Shown piece after piece: positions 1 through 5,344 of a stretch of DNA of 5,838 nucleotides. The notes below the pieces were generated by a model. It saw only the letters and a list, made by a program, of their open reading frames with translations, searched no databases and was not told the origin of the DNA. Position 1 is the first letter of the stretch. Every line of letters starts with the position of its first letter. Both the position numbers and the translations under genes were made by a program. This stretch comes from Betaproteobacteria bacterium (lineage in GTDB: Bacteria; Pseudomonadota; Gammaproteobacteria; Burkholderiales; SG8-39): assembly GCA_012274205.1 (NCBI GenBank), contig JAAOZY010000485.1:1-5838 (forward strand). The letters are read 5' to 3'.

Positions 1-905
1 GAAATGATCATCGCCGCCTGCTGCGTGCGCACCAGCAGCGAAATCAGCAGACCGAGGGCGGTGGTGCACAGTATGTAGAGCAGGGTCGCGACGCCGAAAA
101 AAGCCAGGCTGCCCTTGAATGGGGTGCCGAAGTACAGGGTCGCGAGCAGCCACAGGATGGCCGCATTGATGCACGAAATGCTCACGCTCGGCAGCAGCTT
201 CCCGGTCAGGAACTCGGCGCGCGTGATCGTGGACGAGTACACGTTGTAAATGGCGCCGGTTTCCTTCTCGCGCACCACCGAAAGCGCCATCAGCAGCGGC
301 GGCACCAGCATCAGGATCAGCATGAGCAAACCCGGCGCTACCGACCAGATGCTGCGCACCTCCTGGTTGTAGAGGTAGCGCACGTCGAGCACCACCGGCT
401 GCAGCAGCTCGGCGACGCGCGCGGGGGACAGGCCCAGCTGCCGCGCGAGGTAGCCGGTGCGCATGCTGGCGTTCGCAGCCTGGTTGATGGCTTCGACATA
501 GGCCTGGATGGTGCGGGTCGACGTCGTGAACGTGCCGTCGATCAGCGTCTGCACCTGCGCCGCGCGGCCGGCGCGCAACTGCTCGGCAAAACGCGGCCCG
601 ATCACGATGACGAGGCGCAGCTTGCGCTGCGCCAGCAAGCGGTCGGCCGCATCGGCGTCGGGCAGGTAGCCTTTGAAGCTGAAGTAGCGCGATTCGATGA
701 AATGGTGCGCGTAGTCGCGGCTCATCGGCGTATGGTCTTCGTCGACCACGGCGAAGGCGATGTTTTCGATGTCCTGGCTCATGCCGTAGCCGAACACCAG
801 CATCAGCATTACCGGCAGCATGAAGGCGAGCAGAAAATAGATGCGGTCGCGCAGGATCTCACGCCATTCGCGCTGCGCCACGGCGAATACGCGCGCAAAA
901 TTCAT
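1..905 (-). CDS. ABC-2 type transporter permease (YbhS/YhhJ-like), partial at its C-terminus
   Basis: This is the inner-membrane permease subunit of an ABC exporter. I read 301 codons from the start MNFARVFAVAQREWREILRD; the C-terminal part, probably two more membrane helices, lies beyond the left edge. Visible parts in order are a cytoplasmic N-terminal helix with the QREWREILRDR motif, a first membrane helix at about residues 22-42, a large periplasmic domain at about 43-187, a second helix at about 188-211, the conserved cytoplasmic loop REKETGAIYNVYSSTITRAE (212-231) followed by a GK pair, and helices at about 237-258 and 266-291. The long extracytoplasmic insert between helices 1 and 2 and the EKETG loop are typical of the ABC-2 family (YbhS, YbhR, YhhJ). 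The ATG overlaps the stop of the upstream ATPase gene as ATGA, so translation is probably coupled; only a weak GGGG-type ribosome binding site is seen. YbhS versus YbhR or YhhJ cannot be decided from the sequence alone, and the substrate is unknown. Confidence 0.93.
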   Translation of the reverse strand, partial: MNFARVFAVAQREWREILRDRIYFLLAFMLPVMLMLVFGYGMSQDIENIAFAVVDEDHTPMSRDYAHHFIESRYFSFKGYLPDADAADRLLAQRKLRLVIVIGPRFAEQLRAGRAAQVQTLIDGTFTTSTRTIQAYVEAINQAANASMRTGYLARQLGLSPARVAELLQPVVLDVRYLYNQEVRSIWSVAPGLLMLILMLVPPLLMALSVVREKETGAIYNVYSSTITRAEFLTGKLLPSVSISCINAAILWLLATLYFGTPFKGSLAFFGVATLLYILCTTALGLLISLLVRTQQAAMII

Positions 906-2875
906 CGCATCGCCCCGCCGCGCTCGAGCAGCGTCACGTAGTGCACGAACACGTCCTCCATCGACAACGGCCTGCGGCCTATGTGCGCGACCGCCATGCC
1001 TGCCCGGGTCAGCAGCTCGCGCAGGCGCGCGGCGGTGGCGTCCGGATCGGGCGCGAGCAGGTGTATGTTCTCGCCGAACAGGGCGGCGTCGACAAAGCCG
1101 GCGCCGCGCAGCAGCGCCAGCGCCGGCAGCACCGGACTCGCGCCGATTTCCAGCAGGCTCCCGGCCTCTTCGGCCACGCGCCGTTTCAGTTCCGCCGGCG
1201 CCGCGTCGGCGACGATACCCCCGGCATACATCAGCGCCAGCCGGTCGCAGTGTTCGGCCTCGGTCATGTAGTGGGTGGTGATCAGAATGGCGACGCCTTC
1301 GGCGCGCGACAGCTGAAACAGGATTTCCCAGAACTGCCGCCGACCCACCGGATCGACGCCCGAGGTGGGCTCGTCCAGAAACAATACCTGCGGGCGGTGG
1401 ACCAGGGCGCAGCCCAGGGCGAGGCGCTGGCGCAGGCCCATGGGCAGACTGCCGGCGGTCTGGTCCTCAAAGCCGCCCAGGCCGCCGTTGTCTATGGTCC
1501 AGGCGAGCCGTTCCCCGGTTTCGCGCCGGCCCAGGCCGTAGATTCCGGCAAACAGGCGCACGTTTTCGACCACGGTCAGGTCGGTATAGAGGGAAAAGGC
1601 CTGCGACACGTAGCCGATGCGCTGCTTGATCGCACGGCCGGCGCGGCGCATATCGACGCCGCCGACGTTGCCCTCGCCGCCGCTCGGCGGCAGGATGCCG
1701 GTGAGCATCTTGATGCAGGTGGTCTTGCCGGCGCCGTTGGCGCCGAGCAGCCCGAAAATCTCGCCCGGGCGCACGCTGAAGCTGACGCGGTCGACCGCGC
1801 GAAAATTGCCGAAGTCGCGCGTCAGGCCGCGTGCCTCGATTGCGGCGCCGGCGAGCGCGGGTGTGGAAATCGGGGAGGGGCGCTGCACCGCAGCGGGTGC
1901 GCCGCCCGGCTCCGCCTCCTGCTGGCGCAGCAAGGCGATGAACACGTCCTCGAGCTCGGGCTCGGCGCTGAAAAGTTCGACTGGCGCGATGTCGGCCAAC
2001 GCGGCCCGCATCTCGCGCTCGGCGGCAGCGGCATTGCGGCCCTGCGCGAACACGTGTATCCATGCGCCCAGCGCCTGCACCTGCGCAAACGCGGCGCGCA
2101 GGCGCGCAAGCGCCTCTGGCTGGCGCTCGGCGCGCAGCTGCAGCGCGACGCCCGGCACGCGCCGGCGCAGGTCCTGCGGCCGGCCCTCGGCGAGGACGCG
2201 GCCGTCGAGCATCAGGGCGAGCCGGTGAAAGCGGCTGGCTTCGTCCATATAGGCGGTGGAGACCAGCGCGGTGGCGCCGTGTTCGTGCAGGATCTCCGAC
2301 AGGATCAGCCAGAAGTCGCGCCGCGATACCGGATCGACGCCGGTGGTGGGTTCGTCGAGGACGATCAGTTCGGGCTCGTGAATCAGCGTGCAGACCAGGG
2401 CGAGCTTTTGCTTCATGCCACCGGACAGATGCTTCATCGGGCGGCCGCGGAACTGCGCGAGCCGGGTGATCGCAAGCAGGCGTTCCTTGCGCGCGGCCAG
2501 CGCGGCGGCGGGCACCAGCCGCAGCCTGGCGAAGAAATCAATGTTTTCCTCGATCGAGAGTTCCGGGTACAGGTTCAGCCCCAGCCCCTGCGGCATGAAG
2601 CCGAGGCGGTCTTTGACCGTCTCGGCGGCGGCTTCCGAATCCAGGCGCGTGCCGAACACTTCGACCGAGCCGGCATCAAACGAAAGCACACCCGCGACGG
2701 CCTTCATCAGGCTCGATTTTCCCGCCCCATCCGGCCCTATGAGGCCGTAGATCTCCCCGCGCTTTACTTCGAGGGTGATGCCCGCGACCGCGCTGCGCCT
2801 GCCGTAGCGCTTGACGAACCCATCCACGCGCAGCAGCGGTGCCTCATTCGCAGCTACCAGCGCGGCCTGGCCCAC
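902..2875 (-). CDS. ybhF: Tandem (double) ABC transporter ATP-binding protein, YbhF-like
   Basis: This 657-residue protein carries two fused nucleotide-binding domains that would power the ABC-2 exporter from the cytoplasmic face. Domain 1 (about 14-316) has Walker A GPDGAGKSS at 47-55, Q-loop Q96, signature LSGGMKQ at 150-156 and Walker B LIVLDEP at 170-176. At the switch-histidine position it has Ala208 (STAYMDEA). Domain 2 (about 345-648) has Walker A GANGAGKTT at 378-386, Q-loop Q425, a degenerate signature LPMGLRQ at 477-483, Walker B VLFLDEP at 497-503 and an intact His535. Each domain ends in a matching ELEDVF / SMEDVF segment, showing internal duplication, and a proline/alanine-rich linker at about 318-343 joins them. 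E. coli YbhF is the same type; RbbA differs by carrying a fused permease domain, absent here. The start is GTG at 2875, chosen because AGGAGG at 2883-2888 sits 7 nt upstream. It overlaps the adaptor gene by 22 nt. The gene symbol is a family-level assignment. Confidence 0.95.
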   Translation of the reverse strand: MGQAALVAANEAPLLRVDGFVKRYGRRSAVAGITLEVKRGEIYGLIGPDGAGKSSLMKAVAGVLSFDAGSVEVFGTRLDSEAAAETVKDRLGFMPQGLGLNLYPELSIEENIDFFARLRLVPAAALAARKERLLAITRLAQFRGRPMKHLSGGMKQKLALVCTLIHEPELIVLDEPTTGVDPVSRRDFWLILSEILHEHGATALVSTAYMDEASRFHRLALMLDGRVLAEGRPQDLRRRVPGVALQLRAERQPEALARLRAAFAQVQALGAWIHVFAQGRNAAAAEREMRAALADIAPVELFSAEPELEDVFIALLRQQEAEPGGAPAAVQRPSPISTPALAGAAIEARGLTRDFGNFRAVDRVSFSVRPGEIFGLLGANGAGKTTCIKMLTGILPPSGGEGNVGGVDMRRAGRAIKQRIGYVSQAFSLYTDLTVVENVRLFAGIYGLGRRETGERLAWTIDNGGLGGFEDQTAGSLPMGLRQRLALGCALVHRPQVLFLDEPTSGVDPVGRRQFWEILFQLSRAEGVAILITTHYMTEAEHCDRLALMYAGGIVADAAPAELKRRVAEEAGSLLEIGASPVLPALALLRGAGFVDAALFGENIHLLAPDPDATAARLRELLTRAGMAVAHIGRRPLSMEDVFVHYVTLLERGGAMR

Positions 2876-3963
2876 GCCGCGTCCTCCTTCCAGCGGATCA
2901 TTGCGTCTGCGGGCAGGCCGGGGGTAAGCCGGTGTCCCGGGTTGCGGTCCAGATAGAGCCGGACCTCATACATCAGCTTGACGCGCTCGTCCGGGGTCTG
3001 CACCTCCTTGGGCGTAAACTCCGCGCGCGAACCGATGTAGCGCACCGTTGCGTCAAACGGCTGATCCGGAAATGCATCGCTGTAGATGCGCGCGGCAAGC
3101 CCGCGGCGCACCTTGCCGATCTCGCGTTCGGGGACGAACAGCTTCAGGTAAAGGCGATCGAGGTCGACCAGCTCGAAAATCGGCGCACCGGCGCTGATTA
3201 CTTCGCCGCCATTGGCGTAACGGCTGGTGATCACGCCAGCCGCCGGACTCTCCAGGCTGAGGTCATCGAGGGCGCTCTGCGCCTCGGCCTGTTTGCCTTC
3301 GGCCGCCGCCAGGGCGCCTTGGGCGACGGCGAGCTCGGCCTCGCTGACGCGAATGCGCTGCGGGCCCAGGCGCGCGTCGTTCAAGGCAACGCGCGCGCGC
3401 TCCAGCCCGGCCTGCGCCGCCTCGCGCTGCTCCTGCTGTGTTTTCAGGGCAAGTTCGGCGCGCTCGACGAATTGCGGGCCCACGAACCGGTCCGCCGCGA
3501 GTTTCCTCGCACGCTCGAGATCGCGTGCATCCTGCGCGCGCGCCGCTTCCGCGCGCGCGAGGTCCGTGCCGCTCGCCGTGACGGCAGCTTCGTTCGAGGC
3601 GACCGCGTGGGGGACTTCGCGCCGCAGCAGTGCCAGTGCGGCGCGCGCCGCTTGCGCGCGGGCGCTCGCCGCCTCCACTTCCGCCTGCGCCTGCGCCAGG
3701 CGCGCGCGCGCGATGCCGTCGTCGATGCGCGCCAGCAGCTGCTTCGGCTGTACGCTGTCGCCCTCGCGCACGGCCAGCTCGGCGATGCGCCCGGCGGTCT
3801 TGCTGGCGATAATGACCGCATCGCCTTCGATCCTGCCATTGGCCTGAATCAGGCCGTCGGGAATTGCGCGGCGCAGCTGCGCCTGCCACAGCAACAGGCC
3901 GGCCGCGCACAGCAGGACCGCCGCCAGCGCGAGCCGGAAAACGAAAGTCTTGCCGATGTTCAT
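2854..3963 (-). CDS. HlyD-family periplasmic adaptor (membrane fusion protein), YbhG/YhiI-like
   Basis: This is a 369-residue adaptor that would join the inner-membrane ABC pump to an outer-membrane channel. From the chosen start MNIGKTFVFRLALAAVLL it has a single N-terminal membrane anchor or uncleaved signal at about residues 7-27. The first half of a lipoyl-like domain follows at about 45-80 (GRIEGDAVIIASKTAGRIAE, then REGDSVQPKQLLARIDD). A long alanine/arginine/glutamate-rich coiled-coil hairpin spans about 84-235. The second lipoyl half is at about 237-268 (LESPAAGVITSRYANGGEVI), and a beta-barrel region follows with the EFTPKEVQTPDER segment (315-327) that I associate with the YbhG/YhiI branch. 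Length is close to or slightly above those relatives. The reading frame stays open upstream to a TTG at 4056, but that would add 31 polar residues before the membrane anchor, so the ATG at 3963 is preferred; its ribosome binding site (GGGGA, 4 nt away) is only modest. It is first in the three-gene export unit. Confidence 0.93.
   Translation of the reverse strand: MNIGKTFVFRLALAAVLLCAAGLLLWQAQLRRAIPDGLIQANGRIEGDAVIIASKTAGRIAELAVREGDSVQPKQLLARIDDGIARARLAQAQAEVEAASARAQAARAALALLRREVPHAVASNEAAVTASGTDLARAEAARAQDARDLERARKLAADRFVGPQFVERAELALKTQQEQREAAQAGLERARVALNDARLGPQRIRVSEAELAVAQGALAAAEGKQAEAQSALDDLSLESPAAGVITSRYANGGEVISAGAPIFELVDLDRLYLKLFVPEREIGKVRRGLAARIYSDAFPDQPFDATVRYIGSRAEFTPKEVQTPDERVKLMYEVRLYLDRNPGHRLTPGLPADAMIRWKEDAAWARPRW
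2883..2888 (-). promoter_or_regulatory. Strong ribosome binding site for the ATPase gene
   Basis: On the minus strand these bases read AGGAGG, a full Shine-Dalgarno core, with a 7-nt spacer before GTG at 2875. The site lies inside the 3' end of the adaptor gene, whose stop is further downstream at 2854-2856. It decides the start of the ATPase, because no ATG in that frame is as well placed. Confidence 0.8.
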
Positions 3964-4042
3964 GGGGTCCCCGCAGCCATCCGGGCGCTTCCGCGAGCAG
4001 TGCCAGTTGCGCCCAAGTTTCGCATGGGGGACTTGGGTCCGT

Positions 4043-4056
4043 TTGACGCAGATCAA
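4043..4056. promoter_or_regulatory. FNR/Anr-type operator box TTGAC-GCAG-ATCAA
   Basis: This site matches the FNR/Anr/Dnr consensus TTGAT-N4-ATCAA in 9 of 10 specified bases, the only change being C for T at the fifth position. FNR-type regulators of the CRP family bind such sites and usually activate genes when oxygen is low, or in response to nitric oxide for Dnr types. The box centre is about 103 bases upstream of the regulator start codon and about 86 bases from the adaptor start codon, so it could act on either unit. Position relative to the hexamers favours activation of the rightward operon. Binding and the identity of the regulator are inferred. Confidence 0.65.
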
Positions 4057-4062
4057 AAGAGC

Positions 4063-4091
4063 TTGGCAAGCACTGCGGTAAATGATGCAAT
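4063..4091 (+). promoter_or_regulatory. Candidate sigma-70 promoter for the regulator-cytochrome-ThDP operon
   Basis: TTGGCA at 4063-4068 (5 of 6 to TTGACA) and TGCAAT at 4086-4091 (4 of 6 to TATAAT) are separated by 17 bases. Transcription would then start near 4098, with the FNR-type box centred at about -48.5. An alternative is a class II arrangement with a weak -10 TAAATG at 4079-4084 and a start at 4091, which would centre the box at exactly -41.5. The sequence cannot decide between them. Either way the leader would be about 55-62 nt. Confidence 0.4.
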
Positions 4092-4140
4092 ATGTGGAGT
4101 TTTCGCACGGGCCGCGGACAGGGCCGGTTCACTCCCGCAG

Positions 4141-4145
4141 AGAGG
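4141..4145 (+). promoter_or_regulatory. Ribosome binding site of the receiver-domain protein
   Basis: AGAGG lies 7 nt before the ATG at 4153. This fixes the start of the receiver-domain protein even though the frame stays open far upstream, through what is the antisense side of the adaptor gene. Confidence 0.65.
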
Positions 4146-4152
4146 CACGAAT

Positions 4153-4956
4153 ATGAGCACGCAGGAACCCATCGAAATCCGGGACTCGGACGTCTACGCG
4201 GTAAGCGAGAAGGGTGAAGAGGAACTCAAGCGCGGATCGACCGAGCTGTCGAAGGCCGCGCTGGAATTGATGGTGCTGCTCGACGGCAAGTCGAGCTTGG
4301 CGGATCTGGCGCGGCATACCGGGGTGCTGACGCCGCAAATCATCCGCCATACCGCCAAGGCGCTGGCGCAGCAGGGCTACATCGTGCCGGGCGCGCCGGA
4401 GCCGGAACTCAAGATCGATTTCGGCTGGTTTTTCGCCAACCAGGCGCCGCCCGAGCCGAGCGCGGAAGCGGCGGAGCGCGCGAACGGCGAGGCCGACAGC
4501 GGCACGGCGGCACTGAAGCTCGACGGCTATTACGTGAGCATTGCGCGCAAATCGGCGCGCAGGATCGAGCCGGCGAGCGCGACCGGCTATTCGGTGCTGG
4601 TGGTGGAGGACGATCCGGAACTGCAGCGCTCGCTCAAGTTCCTGCTGAGCATGGAAAAATTCAAGCCCCGGACCGCGGCCAACCGCGACGAAATCCTGGA
4701 AGCGCTGCGCCTGCCGCCGCTGCCCGACGTGGTATTGCTCGACATCGGGCTGCCCGACACCAACGGCTTCGACGTGCTCGCGCGCATGCGCCAGTATCCG
4801 CAGCTGAAGTCGATCCCGGTGATCATGCTCACCGGTCATGCGCAGCGCGACGACGTCATGCGCGGCCTGGCCGGCGGTGCCGACGGCTACATCACCAAGC
4901 CCTTCGATCGCGATGTGCTGCTCACCAGCATTCGCGCCGTGCTCGGATTGAGCTGA
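4153..4956 (+). CDS. Response-regulator-like protein: N-terminal winged-helix-like region plus C-terminal receiver domain
   Basis: This 267-residue cytoplasmic protein ends in a complete phosphoreceiver (REC) domain at about 146-264. The acidic pocket E152-D153-D154 (LVVEDDPEL), phosphoacceptor D197 (DVVLLDIGLPDTNG), T227 (IPVIMLTGHA), Y246 and K249 (GYITKPF) are all present, so it should be phosphorylatable. Residues about 20-80 (ELSKAALELMVLLDGKSSLA, DLARHTG, RHTAKALAQQGYIV) look like a small winged-helix fold, as in domains that score a 'discrimination' or state variable in proteobacterial regulators. A polar linker at about 98-120 and a segment GYYVSIARKSARRIEPAS connect the two. The order is the reverse of the usual receiver-then-output layout. 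No histidine kinase is in the window. It is the first gene of a tight operon, 2 nt before the cytochrome gene, behind an FNR-type box. DNA binding by the N-terminal part is inference; it could instead be a protein-protein module. Confidence 0.88.
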   Translation: MSTQEPIEIRDSDVYAVSEKGEEELKRGSTELSKAALELMVLLDGKSSLADLARHTGVLTPQIIRHTAKALAQQGYIVPGAPEPELKIDFGWFFANQAPPEPSAEAAERANGEADSGTAALKLDGYYVSIARKSARRIEPASATGYSVLVVEDDPELQRSLKFLLSMEKFKPRTAANRDEILEALRLPPLPDVVLLDIGLPDTNGFDVLARMRQYPQLKSIPVIMLTGHAQRDDVMRGLAGGADGYITKPFDRDVLLTSIRAVLGLS

Positions 4957-4958
4957 TC

Positions 4959-5333
4959 ATGGCCGGCGCAAATGGCAGTCGGGATTGCGGCAGCATGCTG
5001 ACGCTGCGCGGCGGCATGCTCGCAGCATTGTTCGCGCTGGCGCTCGCCGGCCTGCCGCAGGCGCGGGCGGACGACGCGGCTCAGGGGAAAGCGCTGTACG
5101 AGACGCGCTGCACCGGCTGCCATGAGAGCAGCGTGCATCAGCGCCGTGCGCGCAAGGCCAAATCCTACGCCGGGGTGCGCGCGCAGGTGGCGCGCTGGAG
5201 CGAGCAAACGGGCGGCCCCTGGAGCAGCGAAGAAATCGACAGCGTGAGCTTCTATCTCAACCAGCGCTACTACCACTTCCCCTGCCCGCAGAGCCTGTGC
5301 AAGGCCGACACGATCTCGCTGCAAATCAAATAG
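4959..5333 (+). CDS. Small periplasmic monoheme c-type cytochrome
   Basis: This protein of up to 124 residues has a Sec signal peptide with hydrophobic core MLAALFALALAG (20-31) and a likely cleavage after ARA (35-37). One heme-attachment motif follows, CTGCH at 51-55, close to the mature N-terminus, as in class I cytochromes c. The rest is a short helical domain including VRAQVARW and the WSSEEIDSVSFYLNQRYY stretch (88-105), resembling the C-terminal helix of small cytochromes. No methionine follows the CXXCH, so the usual His/Met ligation is impossible; His60 and His106 are candidate sixth ligands. A C-terminal CPQSLCK (109-115) adds two cysteines. The role would be electron transfer or heme-based sensing in the periplasm, partner unknown. 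Starts at 4959, 4995 or 5016 all keep the signal core. The first is given because it begins 2 nt after the preceding stop, but no start has a strong ribosome binding site, and ATG 4995 gives a more typical 25-residue signal. Confidence 0.85.
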   Translation: MAGANGSRDCGSMLTLRGGMLAALFALALAGLPQARADDAAQGKALYETRCTGCHESSVHQRRARKAKSYAGVRAQVARWSEQTGGPWSSEEIDSVSFYLNQRYYHFPCPQSLCKADTISLQIK

Positions 5334-5336
5334 AGG
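5332..5336 (+). promoter_or_regulatory. Ribosome binding site of the ThDP enzyme gene
   Basis: AGAGG overlaps the TAG stop of the cytochrome gene and lies 8 nt before the ATG at 5345. The overlap implies that the two genes are co-transcribed and probably translationally linked. Confidence 0.6.
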
Positions 5337-5344
5337 TACAGGAA

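Larger units (their letters stand above)
3964..4152. promoter_or_regulatory. Divergent intergenic control region
   Basis: These 189 bases separate the minus-strand exporter genes from the plus-strand regulator operon and must hold the promoters of both. The middle part (about 4042-4104) is richer in A and T than the coding DNA on either side. It contains a palindromic FNR/Anr-type box and promoter-like hexamers directed to the right. No convincing -10 hexamer was found for the leftward unit; AAACTT at 4015-4020 on the minus strand is the best weak candidate. No terminator-like hairpin with a T run was seen. Confidence 0.7.

Noticed and set aside
702..941. Small plus-strand frame of 79 codons
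   Set aside because: It lies opposite the permease, whose membrane helices and EKETG loop are convincing, and has no ribosome binding site or domain.
941..2956. A 671-codon open frame on the plus strand, opposite the ATPase gene
   Set aside because: It is the complement of a GC-rich gene with clear ABC motifs. Its translation is low-complexity, rich in A, G, R and Q, has no recognisable domain and no proper ribosome binding site. Long antisense frames are expected with this codon bias.
3964..4056. Longer adaptor start at the TTG at 4056, giving 400 residues
   Set aside because: It would put 31 polar residues with several Cys, Arg and Lys before the membrane anchor and would overlap the FNR-type box. 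The ATG at 3963 gives a normal HlyD-type N-terminus.
4105..4130. GC-rich stretch with repeated GGGCCG and a CCGCGG palindrome in the leader, considered as a terminator or hairpin regulator
   Set aside because: The two GGGCCG copies are direct, not inverted, the palindrome is only 6 bases, and no T run follows. No stable stem of useful length could be drawn by eye.
2839..4152. Upstream extension of the receiver-protein frame to 2839
   Set aside because: This part lies opposite the adaptor gene and across the promoter region. Its translation has no known domain, while the ATG at 4153 has AGAGG 7 nt upstream and begins the recognisable protein.
4129..4839. A 236-codon minus-strand frame opposite the receiver protein
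   Set aside because: It is antisense to a gene with full REC motifs. Its translation is rich in Arg, His and Gln and shows no domain.
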